64,000 bases of DNA from Afipia sp. GAS231. Lineage in GTDB: Bacteria; Pseudomonadota; Alphaproteobacteria; Rhizobiales; Xanthobacteraceae. Shown here piece after piece: positions 1-8,903 of the stretch. A program made the position numbers and the translations under genes. Below the pieces are notes generated by a model, which saw nothing but the letters and a program-made list of their open reading frames with translations, did not search any database and was not told where the DNA came from. The stretch is taken from positions 3,720,001 through 3,784,000 of the forward strand of contig NZ_LT629703.1 in NCBI RefSeq assembly GCF_900103365.1. The letters run 5' to 3'. Position 1 is the stretch's first letter. Every line of letters begins with the position of its first letter.

Positions 1-642
1 GTTGGCGAGCCACGTCAGCCCGACCAGGGGATCGCCGAGCACATTCTTGCCGTGGCCGATGAACTGCTGACCGCGCAGCGTGATGACGGGCTTCTCCTCG
101 ACGAGATCGAGCGCGCGCCAGTCCGTCGTTGTCGGCGGACCGAGCACGAACAAATGCGCGCAGGCATTGTCCGCGATGATCTGCGCGGCGCCGGCGCTGA
201 CGAAATCCGCAAATCGCGAATCCGGAATCTCGATCGCGGGATGCAGCGTGTCGACCGCATCGAGCACCTGCTGCACCGTGTAGGGTGTGGAGCGCGCCGG
301 CAAATCCTTACGCATGCGAAAGGCAAATTCGGGCTCGGCAACGCGCATTTCATTGCCGGCCAAGTGAGCCGTGCCGCCGTCCGATATCACCGTCTCGGCC
401 AGGATCCGTCCGGCCATCGGGCCGTCGACATTGATGTGCCTTTGCCCGGCCTCGCTGGTGGCTGCGATCTTCCAGCCGAACAGCGGCAGGTGAGAATATT
501 TTTCGATCGCCGCCTGAATCGCATAGCCCTCGGCGCGGTCGCGTGGCCGCTGATCGGCATCGATGCCCGCGAACTTGGTGCCGGCGCGCCAATGCTCGTG
601 CAGCGTCTTCGACGCCGCGGCGATCTGGTTCCTGTCGAGCAT
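1..642 (-). CDS. 2-keto-4-pentenoate hydratase-like protein (FAA-hydrolase fold), 3' end off the window
   Basis: The reading frame starts at the ATG at 642 and runs without a stop off the left edge, giving 214 visible codons; family members are usually about 260 residues, so roughly 45 are missing. The fold is that of the hydratase/decarboxylase branch of the fumarylacetoacetate hydrolase superfamily, which adds water to 2-hydroxy-alkadienoates in meta-cleavage pathways. E103 and E105 (in EPEFAF) and E138 (in AIEIPD) sit where the divalent metal ligands lie in MhpD-type enzymes, and GWKIAATS (about 56-63) is also family-typical. The conserved GDPLVGLTWLAN segment is the last thing visible. 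It lies 15 bp downstream of an L,D-transpeptidase gene on the same strand. No other meta-cleavage genes are visible, so the substrate is unknown. Confidence 0.82.
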   Translation of the reverse strand, partial: MLDRNQIAAASKTLHEHWRAGTKFAGIDADQRPRDRAEGYAIQAAIEKYSHLPLFGWKIAATSEAGQRHINVDGPMAGRILAETVISDGGTAHLAGNEMRVAEPEFAFRMRKDLPARSTPYTVQQVLDAVDTLHPAIEIPDSRFADFVSAGAAQIIADNACAHLFVLGPPTTTDWRALDLVEEKPVITLRGQQFIGHGKNVLGDPLVGLTWLAN

Positions 643-657
643 GGATTGGGTCCCCGG

Positions 658-1167
658 TCAGCCGATGATGATCTTGGTCGCTGGGCCCATCCGCCGCAAC
701 AGACGCAGCATGTCGGATTTCGTCATCGATACGCATCCCGCCGTCGGTGAGAAATTCGGGCGCGCCAGATGCAGGAACACGGCGCTGCCACGACCGGCGA
801 CGCGCGGACTAAAATTGTGGTCGATCTCGACGATGAAGTCGTAGAGGTGATCCTGCCGCGTCAGCCGGTCTCCGGCCTGGCCGTCAGCCAGCCGGATCGG
901 CTGGTTGTAGCGGCGGTCGGTGGGATCCTCGCACCAGGCGTCTTCGGGTTGGATCGGCCGCGCCGGCAGATAGGTCTGCGGTTGCGGATGGCGGTCGGCG
1001 CGCCACCACAACTGCAGCGGGCGGAAGGTCCCCCTCGGGGTGCCGCCATCGCCTTCGCGCTTGTTGGCGAGGATGCCGCCGCGGCCAAGTGCCACCGGGA
1101 TGGTCCAGCCATCCACGGTCAGCCAGCCCCGGCGGGGGTCGCCGGCGGCGCGGTGGACCCGGATCAT
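658..1167 (-). CDS. L,D-transpeptidase (YkuD) family protein
   Basis: This 169-residue protein carries the YkuD active-site signature, with H133 in FLHLARP and the catalytic C145 in SPTAGCVSM. Such enzymes make or use L,D crosslinks in peptidoglycan with a cysteine nucleophile. I chose the ATG at 1167 because the conserved domain starts right after it. An in-frame ATG at 1227 would add 20 residues; neither has a convincing ribosome binding site, and no export signal is visible from either, which is odd for a cell-wall enzyme. Some relatives are short, unsecreted-looking proteins that are annotated only as L,D-transpeptidase family members. A second, clearly exported member of the superfamily lies at 55115-55627. 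Confidence 0.8.
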   Translation of the reverse strand: MIRVHRAAGDPRRGWLTVDGWTIPVALGRGGILANKREGDGGTPRGTFRPLQLWWRADRHPQPQTYLPARPIQPEDAWCEDPTDRRYNQPIRLADGQAGDRLTRQDHLYDFIVEIDHNFSPRVAGRGSAVFLHLARPNFSPTAGCVSMTKSDMLRLLRRMGPATKIIIG

Positions 1168-1483
1168 CGAGGCTGGTCGATCACGCGCAAGTGTCTGATA
1201 AGTGATTGAAAAGGTGGAATTTCCCATGCCTATGCCGAATCTTGGGGTTGTCTGTCTGGCGGCAATTGCTCTATCTGGCGCCATTACAGGACATTCATCC
1301 AAATACCTTCCGAATCTGGGATAGACTGCGGTTCGCCTTGTGAATCTGTAACAATCTCTTACTTGAATGCGAATCACTACCTGACGGCCTAGGCTCGCCC
1401 CTGAGCCGGCTCCCGTCACCGACCAAGACCCGGCTAGAGACGCTTCCCTTGTGTCCGCCGCCTGCCTCAAGAGGATCGTACCT
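1168..1483. other. intergenic region between divergent genes, no gene seen
   Basis: This 316-base stretch separates the L,D-transpeptidase gene (minus) from the response regulator gene (plus). It must hold both promoters, but I see no hexamer pair, operator palindrome or RNA gene that I would defend. A GTG at 1451 is in frame with the response regulator but lies upstream of its conserved start. Confidence 0.5.
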
Positions 1484-2170
1484 ATGGCCAATGCCCGCAA
1501 GATCCTGATCGTGGAAGACGATACCGATCTGCGCGATACGCTGGTCGAGCAGTTGTCGCTGCATGAAGAGTTCGAAGCTTCTGCGGTCGATACCGGCGCC
1601 AAGGGTGCCAGTGCTGCGAAGGCCAATTCCCCCGACCTGGTGCTGATGGATGTCGGCCTGCCCGACACCGACGGAAGGGAAGTCGTTCGGTCCCTGCGCA
1701 AGGGCGGCTTCAAGGCCCCGATCATCATGCTGACCGGCCACGACACCGATTCGGACACCATTCTCGGGCTGGAATCCGGTGCCAACGACTACGTCGCAAA
1801 ACCGTTCCGGTTCGCGGTGCTGCTGGCCCGGATCCGGGCCCAGCTCCGCCAGCACGAGGCCAGCGAGGATGCGGTGTTTTCCGTCGGGCCGTACAGCTTC
1901 CGCCCTGGCTCCAAGATGCTGACCGGCGCCAACGCCCGGAAGGTGCGGCTGACCGAGAAGGAAACCGCGATTCTCCGCTTCCTGTACCGCGCCGGCCAGA
2001 TGCCGGTGTCGCGCGAAACGCTGCTGCAGGAAGTCTGGGGCTACAATTCGGGCGTCACCACGCACACGTTGGAAACCCATATCTACCGCCTGCGCCAGAA
2101 GATCGAAAAAGATGCAGCCAACCCCGAAATCCTGGTGACGGAAGCCGGTGGCTACAAGCTGGTGCCGTGA
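1484..2170 (+). CDS. OmpR/PhoB-family response regulator (CenR-like)
   Basis: This 228-residue two-component regulator has an N-terminal receiver domain. The acidic pocket is E11-D12-D13, the phosphoacceptor is D56 (LVLMDVGLP), and the switch residues are T84 and K106. A C-terminal winged helix (about 130-228) ends in the family-typical THTLETHIYRLRQKIE recognition region and GGYKL wing. The ATG at 1484 places the IVEDD strand close to the N terminus. No histidine kinase gene is adjacent, so it is an orphan here. The tail and the LRDTLVEQLSLHEEFEA segment recall CenR, the cell-envelope regulator of alphaproteobacteria; I hold that only as a likely subfamily call. A cNMP-binding protein gene follows 54 bp downstream. 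Confidence 0.9.
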   Translation: MANARKILIVEDDTDLRDTLVEQLSLHEEFEASAVDTGAKGASAAKANSPDLVLMDVGLPDTDGREVVRSLRKGGFKAPIIMLTGHDTDSDTILGLESGANDYVAKPFRFAVLLARIRAQLRQHEASEDAVFSVGPYSFRPGSKMLTGANARKVRLTEKETAILRFLYRAGQMPVSRETLLQEVWGYNSGVTTHTLETHIYRLRQKIEKDAANPEILVTEAGGYKLVP

Positions 2171-2224
2171 TACGTTTAGCACCTGCGATTCGTAAATTTT
2201 TGCGCATCCCGGTGCCCGGTCCAA

Positions 2225-2665
2225 ATGTCGATCGAAGATGATGTAGCTCTGCTCGAGCGGGTCCCGACATTGCGACTGTTGGGCAATACGGCTCTGCGCA
2301 TGCTGGCGATCGGCTCCGAGCAGCGCGATTTCGCGCGTGGCGACCAGCTGTTCAACGCCGGCGACGAGGCCGATGCCGGCTATGTAGTTCAGCGCGGCGC
2401 GTTCCGGGTCGAGGATGGCGGCGCCGAAATCATTGCAGGACCCGGCGCCCTGATCGGCGAGCTGGCGCTGATCGTCTCAATGCAGCGGCCGTCCAGCGCG
2501 GTTGCGATCGAACATTCCTCGGTGATCCGGGTGGCGCGCAGCCTGTTCCAGCGCGTGCTCGAAAGCGACCCTGCCGCGGCGCGCCGGCTGCGCGACGAAC
2601 TCGCCACCCGCACCAGCCAGCTCGCCAGCGATATCTTGATGGCCGGCGCCAAGCTCAGCACCTGA
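2225..2665 (+). CDS. cyclic nucleotide-binding (CAP_ED) domain protein
   Basis: This 146-residue protein is essentially one cNMP-binding beta barrel: an RGDQLFNAGDEAD strand near residue 40, an LIGELALI phosphate-binding cassette near residue 77, and a closing helix. It has no DNA-binding helix-turn-helix, unlike CRP/FNR, so it probably acts as a stand-alone ligand-sensing or protein-binding module. The arginine expected after the GELAL turn is present in the QRPSSA segment (R-P-S), so cyclic nucleotide binding is plausible but unproven. It follows the response regulator in the same direction and may be co-transcribed with it. Its 3' end converges on xth. Confidence 0.85.
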   Translation: MSIEDDVALLERVPTLRLLGNTALRMLAIGSEQRDFARGDQLFNAGDEADAGYVVQRGAFRVEDGGAEIIAGPGALIGELALIVSMQRPSSAVAIEHSSVIRVARSLFQRVLESDPAAARRLRDELATRTSQLASDILMAGAKLST

Positions 2666-2686
2666 TCCCTTTACGAACGTAATTGC

Positions 2687-3502
2687 TCACACGTCCAGCG
2701 TCACCGTGACCGGCACATGGTCGGACGGCCGTTCCCAGCCACGGGCATCGCGGGTGATACGGAAATCGCTGATGCCGTCTTTCAGCGCGCGCGAGACCCA
2801 GATGTGGTCGAGCCTGCGGCCGCGGTCGCCCACGGTCCAGTCGGCGGCGCGGTAGCTCCACCAGGTATAGACCTTTTCCGACATCGGGATCCGCTCGCGC
2901 GCGACGTCAAACCATTCGCCATGGGTCTGCGCCGCCAAGAGCTTCTCGGTTTCGATCGGCGTATGCGACACGATCTTCAGAAGCTGCTTGTGCGACCACA
3001 CGTCGTTCTCGTGCGGCGCGACGTTGAGATCGCCGACCAGGATATGCCGGTCGTCGCCGCGCGGATGCAGCGGCTCGCAGGCTTTCATCTCATCGAGGAA
3101 TTTCAGCTTGTGATCGAACTTCGGATTGAGCACGGGATCGGGAATGTCGCCGCCGGCCGGAACGTAGAAGTTATGCAGCACCAGCGGCTTTGCCAGTTGC
3201 GCCTTCTCGCCGAACGACACCGAGATGTGGCGTGAATCGACCTTGTCGCAGAAGGTCCGGATGTCGGTGTTTTCGAACGGCAGTTTCGAGACGATGGCGA
3301 CGCCGTGATAGCCCTTCTGCCCGTTCAGCGCGACATGCTCATAGCCAAGACGCTTGAAGCGTTTCAGCGGGAAGGCATCGTCGATGCATTTGGTTTCCTG
3401 CAGGCACAGCACGTCCGGCCGCACCGATTTGAGGAATTTGGCGACGATGTCGATGCGCAGGCGCACCGAGTTGATATTCCAGGTTGTCAGGGAGAAGCGC
3501 AT
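2687..3502 (-). CDS. xthA: exodeoxyribonuclease III
   Basis: This 271-residue member of the exonuclease III/AP endonuclease family repairs abasic sites and trims 3' ends. Family signatures are in order: NINSVR near the start, LCLQETK with the metal-binding glutamate (about 42), a GDLNVAPHENDVW segment (about 155), and the C-terminal SDHVPV catalytic histidine motif. I chose the ATG at 3502, which gives the usual MRFSLTTWNINS start; an in-frame upstream ATG would add 18 residues read from a palindromic repeat. It lies downstream of lolA and ftsK on the same strand, an order common in Rhizobiales. Confidence 0.95.
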   Translation of the reverse strand: MRFSLTTWNINSVRLRIDIVAKFLKSVRPDVLCLQETKCIDDAFPLKRFKRLGYEHVALNGQKGYHGVAIVSKLPFENTDIRTFCDKVDSRHISVSFGEKAQLAKPLVLHNFYVPAGGDIPDPVLNPKFDHKLKFLDEMKACEPLHPRGDDRHILVGDLNVAPHENDVWSHKQLLKIVSHTPIETEKLLAAQTHGEWFDVARERIPMSEKVYTWWSYRAADWTVGDRGRRLDHIWVSRALKDGISDFRITRDARGWERPSDHVPVTVTLDV

Positions 3503-3530
3503 CACAGGGATGTAGCAGCTTTTTGCTGCT

Positions 3531-3563
3531 GTCATGGCCGGCTGGACACCGGCCATCCACGTC
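3531..3563. repeat. short palindromic repeat (GTCATGGCCGG...CCGGCCATCCACGTC type)
   Basis: An inverted repeat (ATGGCCGG and CCGGCCAT arms) lies between lolA and xth and ends in CATCCACGTC. It is a short version of the GTCATGCCCGGG family found again at 36676-36759 and 38455-38582. Confidence 0.6.
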
Positions 3564-3579
3564 TTTCTGCGCGGCGAGG

Positions 3580-4380
3580 TCAGCCCGGCGGGGTCTGATA
3601 ATTGGTGAAATCAATCTTGAACAGGGCGGGATCGACCTTCTTGGAGGTGTCCAGATTGTAGACCGCGACCGTGGTGTCGTAGCCCTGCGGGTCGGTCACC
3701 GTCCATTGCTTGAGCTGGCCGTCCTTGGCGCCGACCATCATCATCAGGCGGCTGGTGCCGATCACGACATTCTTCTCCTCGATCGTGACGCTGATGAAGA
3801 CATCATCGGCGGTGATGCTCACGACATTGGTGTCTTTCAGCAGATCGATCCGGTCCGACAGCAGGAAGCGCAGCGGTGTTTGCGACAGCGGATAGATGTC
3901 CTGGGTCGCGAGCTTGTTGTCGCGTACCGCCAGCGACGATCCGTCGGCGATGATGGCAATCGGGCTCTGGTCATACTCGAAGCGCACCTTGCCCGGCTTC
4001 TGGATGTAGAAGTCGCCCTTGGTCTTGCTGCCGTCGGGGCCGACCTGAACGAAATTCCCGACCAGGGTCTGCAGCGACGACAGATAGGAGCTCACCTTCG
4101 CGGCCTGCGCCTTCTGGCTGGCATCGAAGCTCGCGAAAATATTGGCTGGCACATTGCGGCGCGGATCCGGAATGATCGGATTGGGCGGCGCCTGGGTCGT
4201 CCCTGTCGTCATCGCCTTGTCCTGCGCGCTCAGCTGCGCGCCGCCGTCGCGCGCCTTGGGCGCGGGTTTCGGCACCGGAACGGTTTGCGAGAACACGGGG
4301 GTCGCAGCGCCCGCCAAGGATGTCGCGATCAGCAGCGCCAGTCCGCAACGGAAGCCGCGTGAGAGGGATGGTTGTGTCAT
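3580..4380 (-). CDS. lolA: outer-membrane lipoprotein carrier protein LolA family
   Basis: This 266-residue protein is exported: residues 1-33 form a Sec signal (positive MTQPSLSRGFR, hydrophobic LALLIATSLAGAA, cleavage near VFSQT). A proline- and alanine-rich linker runs to about residue 80, then a LolA-like half-barrel domain with FVQVGPDGSKTKGDFYIQ and PLRFLLSD (about 165), both typical of the family. LolA chaperones lipoproteins across the periplasm from LolCDE to the outer membrane. The start at 4380 gives the signal peptide; the frame is open upstream but that extension lacks sense. It sits 142 bp downstream of ftsK and 77 bp upstream of xthA, a conserved cluster. Confidence 0.9.
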   Translation of the reverse strand: MTQPSLSRGFRCGLALLIATSLAGAATPVFSQTVPVPKPAPKARDGGAQLSAQDKAMTTGTTQAPPNPIIPDPRRNVPANIFASFDASQKAQAAKVSSYLSSLQTLVGNFVQVGPDGSKTKGDFYIQKPGKVRFEYDQSPIAIIADGSSLAVRDNKLATQDIYPLSQTPLRFLLSDRIDLLKDTNVVSITADDVFISVTIEEKNVVIGTSRLMMMVGAKDGQLKQWTVTDPQGYDTTVAVYNLDTSKKVDPALFKIDFTNYQTPPG

Positions 4381-4522
4381 CAGATATTTCGGATCTCTAT
4401 TCGACGCGGCAATCTTGATCACATCGGTCTCGCCGATTCCGGTCATTTTATCGCGCTTTCGACCAAAGGAGGTATCGTTTTTCCGTGAAAATCGTTTCGC
4501 CGGGCCTGCTTGACAGCAGCCT

Positions 4523-6973
4523 TTAGAAGCGTCCCTGGCCCTCTTCTTCCTCAACCAGAATTTCGCGCTTGCCGGCGTGATTCGCCTGCCCGACGATACC
4601 TTCGAGTTCCATCCGCTCCATCAGTGACGCAGCGCGGTTGTAGCCGATTTGCAGTCGGCGCTGAATGTAGGAGGTCGAGGCCTTGCGATCGCGTTTGACG
4701 ATCGCAACCGCCTGCGAGAACAGGTCGCCGGCGCCATCGCCGCCGCCCATGCCGGTGGAATCGAACACCGCGCCGTCCTCGTCGGTCGGCTCTTCCGCCG
4801 TGACCGCTTCGAGATATTCCGGCTGGCCCTGGGTCTTGAGATGGCGCACCACCTTCTCGACTTCTTCGTCCGACACGAAGGGCCCGTGCACGCGGCTGAT
4901 GCGTCCGCCACCTGCCATATAGAGCATGTCGCCCTGGCCGAGCAGTTGTTCGGCACCCATCTCGCCAAGGATGGTGCGGCTGTCGATCTTCGAGGTGACC
5001 TGGAACGAGATGCGGGTCGGGAAGTTCGCCTTGATCGTGCCGGTGATGACGTCGACCGACGGACGCTGGGTCGCGAGAATGACGTGCAGGCCGGCGGCGC
5101 GCGCCATCTGCGCCAGGCGCTGCACCGCGCCTTCGATGTCCTTGCCGGCGACCATCATCAGGTCGGCCATTTCGTCGACGATGATGACGATGTAGGGCAG
5201 CGGCTCGAGGTCGAGCTTCTCTTCCTCGTAGATCGCCTTGCCGGTCTCCTTGTCGAAGCCGGTATGTACCGTGCGCGTCAGGTCCTCGCCCTTGCCCTTG
5301 GCTTCGACCAGCCGCTGATTGTAGCCGTCGATGTTGCGCACGCCGAGCTTGGACATCTTCTTGTAGCGCTCTTCCATCTCGCGCACGGCCCATTTCAGCG
5401 CGACCACCGCCTTCTTCGGATCGGTCACGACAGGCGTCAGCAGATGCGGAATGCCGTCATAGACGGAGAGTTCGAGCATCTTGGGATCGACCATGATCAG
5501 GCGGCACTGGTCCGGCCGCAGCCGGTACACGAGGCTCAGGATCATGGTGTTGATGGCGACCGACTTGCCCGAGCCGGTGGTACCGGCGATCAGCATGTGC
5601 GGCGTACGCGCCAGATCGATAATGATGGATTCGCCGCCGATGTTCTTGCCGAGGCAGAGCGGCAGCTTCGCGGAGGACTCGTCCTTCGCGGTCAGCAATT
5701 CGCGCAGGTAGACCTTTTCGCGATGGACGTTCGGCAATTCGATGCCGATGGCGTTGCGGCCGGCGACCACGGCGACGCGCGCCGACAGCGCGCTCATCGA
5801 GCGGGCGATATCGTCGGCAAGGCCGATCACGCGCGAGGACTTGATGCCGGGAGCGGGCTCGAGTTCGTACAGCGTCACGACCGGACCGGGGTTGGCCTTG
5901 ACGATCTCACCGCGGACACCGAAGTCTTGCAGCACGCCTTCCAGCGCGCGCGAATTGGCTTCCAGCTCGGCCTTGCTGAGCGGCTGGCGATCCGATGCCT
6001 TGGGCGCGGTCAGGACCGAGACCGAGGGCAGCTCAAACTTGTCGGATTTCTTGGTAGCGCGCGGTGCGGCCTTCTTGCGCGGGGCGCGGGCGGCTGGAGC
6101 CTCCTCTTCCTCGTCTTCCTCTTCTTCCTCGTCCTCGAAGTCTTCTCCCTGCGGTGCGATCGACGGCGCGGTGCGACCGCTCAGGCTTGGTTCCTGGCGC
6201 TCAAAGGATGAGGTGCGGGGCTGCGGCGCGCTTGCGACCAGCGAACGATAGGCGGTGCCGAACAGCCAGGCGAGGCGAGCCTTCGTGCTCATCAGCGCAT
6301 GAAACACCCATCCAAGCGAAACCGAGCTGCGATCGTCCTCTTCTTCGACGAACGGTGTGTCGTCGTCCTCGATCGGCGTCAGCTCTTCCTCCCGCGCCCG
6401 CGAACCCCAGCCACTGGCGAACATGAAGGCCGCGCACATCGCCGCGAACAGAATGGTTCCGAGCACCAGCCGGTAGGTGAAACCGGCAGGGCCGAACACC
6501 ACGGCCGGCGCACGCACCAGCGCGTCGCCGACGACGCCGCCAAGCCCGGTCGGCAGCGGCCATGCACCGCCATGCGGCCAGCAGCTGGCAAAGCCCGCCG
6601 CGATCACGGTGCAGAGAATCCAGCAGCCGAGGCGCAATGCCTCGCGGTCGAAGGTGCGATGGGTCAGCATGCGCCAGCCCCACACTGCGACGGGGAGGAT
6701 CAGCATGATCGCGCCGAGGCCGAGAATCTGCATCAGGAGGTCGGCGCCGATCGCGCCGGGATAGCCGACGATGTTGCGGATCGGACGCGAGGTCGCATGG
6801 CTCAGGCTCGGGTCCTGCACCGACCAGGTCATCAGCGCAGTCGCCGCCACGCCGGACAGAGCGATCAGGCTCAGCCCTGCGAGTTCGCGCACGCGTCGCG
6901 CCAAAGCGTCGCGGATCGAGGCCGGCAGGTGGCCGACCAGGGGAATGACACGTTCGATCGCTGGCATGCTCAT
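4523..6973 (-). CDS. ftsK: DNA translocase FtsK/SpoIIIE
   Basis: This 816-residue protein pumps chromosomal DNA through the closing septum. An N-terminal membrane domain (about 30-190) has four hydrophobic segments. A linker (about 195-320) is first acidic (a run of Asp/Glu at 278-292), then basic and Ala/Pro-rich. The motor follows: Walker A GTTGSGKS at 464-471, Walker [11 protein letters not shown] near 585, and [13 protein letters not shown]. The C-terminal gamma domain (about 755-805, [23 protein letters not shown]) reads polar KOPS-type sequences and contacts XerD. Length matches the usual 800-850 residues. It is followed by lolA and xthA, and lies 12 bp downstream of the dapC-like gene. 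Confidence 0.97.
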   Translation of the reverse strand: MSMPAIERVIPLVGHLPASIRDALARRVRELAGLSLIALSGVAATALMTWSVQDPSLSHATSRPIRNIVGYPGAIGADLLMQILGLGAIMLILPVAVWGWRMLTHRTFDREALRLGCWILCTVIAAGFASCWPHGGAWPLPTGLGGVVGDALVRAPAVVFGPAGFTYRLVLGTILFAAMCAAFMFASGWGSRAREEELTPIEDDDTPFVEEEDDRSSVSLGWVFHALMSTKARLAWLFGTAYRSLVASAPQPRTSSFERQEPSLSGRTAPSIAPQGEDFEDEEEEEDEEEEAPAARAPRKKAAPRATKKSDKFELPSVSVLTAPKASDRQPLSKAELEANSRALEGVLQDFGVRGEIVKANPGPVVTLYELEPAPGIKSSRVIGLADDIARSMSALSARVAVVAGRNAIGIELPNVHREKVYLRELLTAKDESSAKLPLCLGKNIGGESIIIDLARTPHMLIAGTTGSGKSVAINTMILSLVYRLRPDQCRLIMVDPKMLELSVYDGIPHLLTPVVTDPKKAVVALKWAVREMEERYKKMSKLGVRNIDGYNQRLVEAKGKGEDLTRTVHTGFDKETGKAIYEEEKLDLEPLPYIVIIVDEMADLMMVAGKDIEGAVQRLAQMARAAGLHVILATQRPSVDVITGTIKANFPTRISFQVTSKIDSRTILGEMGAEQLLGQGDMLYMAGGGRISRVHGPFVSDEEVEKVVRHLKTQGQPEYLEAVTAEEPTDEDGAVFDSTGMGGGDGAGDLFSQAVAIVKRDRKASTSYIQRRLQIGYNRAASLMERMELEGIVGQANHAGKREILVEEEEGQGRF

Positions 6974-6985
6974 GGGGCCCTGCGA

Positions 6986-8212
6986 TTAATCCAGAATTTC
7001 GACCAGCCGGTGCAACGCCTCGGCCGTTGATTCACTATCGGAGACCAGCGCGAGCCGGATGTAACCCGCGCCGGGATTGAAGCCGTCGTCCTGCGGACGC
7101 GACAGATAGCTGCCGGGGATCACGCGCACGCCGGCGTCGCGGTAAAGCCTCACGGCCGCGGCTTCGTCGCCGCCACGCTCGGAGACGTCGAGCCAGACGC
7201 AGAAGCCGCCGGCCGGCCTGACATAACCGTAGCGATTGCCGAGGATCTGGTCGGCGAGATCGAACTTGATGCGGTAGAGCCGGCGATTTTCCTCGACATG
7301 CGCTTCGTCGCTATAGGCCGCGACCGCGACATGCTGCAGCGGTACCGGCACCTGCGGTGCCGCGACGTTGCGCAGTTCATGGAAGGCCGCGAGGAAATTC
7401 TTGTCGCCGGCGGCAAAGCCGACGCGCATGCCCGGCAGATTCGATCGCTTCGACAGCGACTGGAAGGCGACAACATTGCTAAAATCGGGTCCGGCATATT
7501 CCAGCGCGCTGCCCGGCGCCTGCTTGGTGTAGATTTCCGAATAGCACTCGTCGCTCAGGATCATGAAGCCGTAGCGGTCTGCGAGTTTTTTCAATTTTGC
7601 AAAATAGTCGGGTGAGGCGACCGAGCCTTGCGGATTGGCCGGCGAGGCGATGAAGATCGCGACCGTGCGCGCCAGCGTCGCGTCATCGAGCGCGTCGAGA
7701 TCGGGCAAAAATCCGTTGGCGAGCGTGGTCGGCAGATAGATGGTTTCGCATCCGGCGGCGCGGGCGCCGGCGCCATAGGCCGGATAGAAGGGGTTCGGCA
7801 CCAGGATCGCAGGCTTCCCCCGGCGCGCGCCGACGTAACGGGCCGCAGTGATGGCCGCGAAAAACAGCCCTTCGCGGCTGCCGTTCAAAACCAGGATTTC
7901 GCTCTCGGGATCGACCGGCCGCGGCAAATGGAATCGGGTCGAAAGCCAGTTCGAGGCCGCCCGCCGGAACGGCTCGATTCCCTTGGCGATCGGATAGCGG
8001 CCGAAATCGGCGATATGCTTTGATAGCACTGGGCCGACAAAGGCCGGCACGGGATGCTGCGGTTCACCCAAAGATAGCGTAATCAATGGCTTAGCCGGCT
8101 GGTAGGGGGCCAGCAGCTCGGCCGTCCGCGCAAATGGCGAACGCTCGGCCTGACCGGCAGGAGAGACGCTGCCGGCGCCCTGCGCCACGCCGGAAGAGGC
8201 GGTCATTGCCAT
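6986..8212 (-). CDS. class I/II PLP-dependent aminotransferase, DapC-like
   Basis: This 408-residue fold-type I aminotransferase has YPIAKG near residue 73, SPANPQG near 190-196, the SDECYSEIY cofactor segment near 220, and the Schiff-base lysine K255 in SLSKRSN. The combination most resembles N-succinyldiaminopimelate aminotransferase (DapC) as annotated in alphaproteobacteria, which would place it in lysine and peptidoglycan precursor synthesis. Substrate assignment within this family from sequence alone is unsafe, so I leave the symbol out. The gene ends 12 bp upstream of ftsK on the same strand, so the two may share a transcript. A second in-frame ATG lies two codons downstream of the chosen start. 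Confidence 0.85.
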   Translation of the reverse strand: MAMTASSGVAQGAGSVSPAGQAERSPFARTAELLAPYQPAKPLITLSLGEPQHPVPAFVGPVLSKHIADFGRYPIAKGIEPFRRAASNWLSTRFHLPRPVDPESEILVLNGSREGLFFAAITAARYVGARRGKPAILVPNPFYPAYGAGARAAGCETIYLPTTLANGFLPDLDALDDATLARTVAIFIASPANPQGSVASPDYFAKLKKLADRYGFMILSDECYSEIYTKQAPGSALEYAGPDFSNVVAFQSLSKRSNLPGMRVGFAAGDKNFLAAFHELRNVAAPQVPVPLQHVAVAAYSDEAHVEENRRLYRIKFDLADQILGNRYGYVRPAGGFCVWLDVSERGGDEAAAVRLYRDAGVRVIPGSYLSRPQDDGFNPGAGYIRLALVSDSESTAEALHRLVEILD

Positions 8213-8470
8213 GTCTGAAACGCCAGCACTTTCAAAAGCGGTCGGAGGATCGGAGCGACCATCGGAAACCGATCAAACCACCATAGATACGGCGAGGTTA
8301 AGACGCGATTAACCATCGGCGCCAGCGCCGATTTTGATCGAAATTGGTAGCCCAAGTGCAGCGGCTTCTCCGGAATGGCCATACCCCAAGACCGTCACCC
8401 TGAGGCTCGCAGCGGTCGTGACGATCGCGATCGCCTATTCCAGCAAATGGAGGCAACGTAACGGGTTGCG

Positions 8471-8872
8471 TTACCGCGCCGGCATGCGCTCGAAACTCGG
8501 CATGCCCTCGGGAATGTGGTGGAAGGGCTGCTTGTCGATCGTGAAGATCGCGATCTGCGGCGTGATCTGGGCGGGGTTGTCGAGTGTCCCGACCTTCACC
8601 ACCACGACCGGCCGCTGCGGCCGCGTCACCACATGCGTGCCGCATTCGGCGCAGAATTCGCGCGTCACCGGCTTCTCCAGGTCCTTGCGTGCAAACTGCT
8701 TCGGCGCGCCCTTGGTGTATTTGAAGCCGTCGCCCGGCATCACCACGAACATGTTGGGCGACCCGCCCGTGATGAACTGGCATTCGCGGCAATGACATTG
8801 CGCCTGCAACAACGGCTCGCCTTCGGCCTCATAGCGCACCGCGCCGCAATAGCATCCGCCTTCGAGTTTCAT
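8471..8872 (-). CDS. GFA (CENP-V/glutathione-dependent formaldehyde-activating) family protein
   Basis: This 133-residue zinc-binding protein has the complete cysteine pattern of the GFA fold: GGCYCGAVRY at residues 6-15, CHCREC near residue 26, and FCAECGTHVV near residue 73. Members include a spontaneous S-hydroxymethylglutathione synthase, but most are uncharacterised small zinc proteins, and I cannot name a reaction. The start at 8872 follows a GGGAGGACGTC segment that serves as a ribosome binding site. The 258 bases between it and the aminotransferase gene show no gene. Confidence 0.9.
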   Translation of the reverse strand: MKLEGGCYCGAVRYEAEGEPLLQAQCHCRECQFITGGSPNMFVVMPGDGFKYTKGAPKQFARKDLEKPVTREFCAECGTHVVTRPQRPVVVVKVGTLDNPAQITPQIAIFTIDKQPFHHIPEGMPSFERMPAR

Positions 8873-8903
8873 GACGTCCTCCCTGTTCTTTGTTGCTTCA
8901 AGA

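Noticed and set aside
52..750. Long plus-strand open frame of 232 codons at the left edge
   Set aside because: It is the antisense shadow of the hydratase gene; the minus-strand frame has clear family motifs and this one has none.
1451..1483. GTG at 1451 as start of the response regulator
   Set aside because: It would add 11 residues (MSAACLKRIVP) before the normal receiver-domain start; the ATG at 1484 fits the family.
6299..7030. 243-codon plus-strand open frame over ftsK
   Set aside because: Antisense to the well-supported ftsK reading frame; no recognisable domain.
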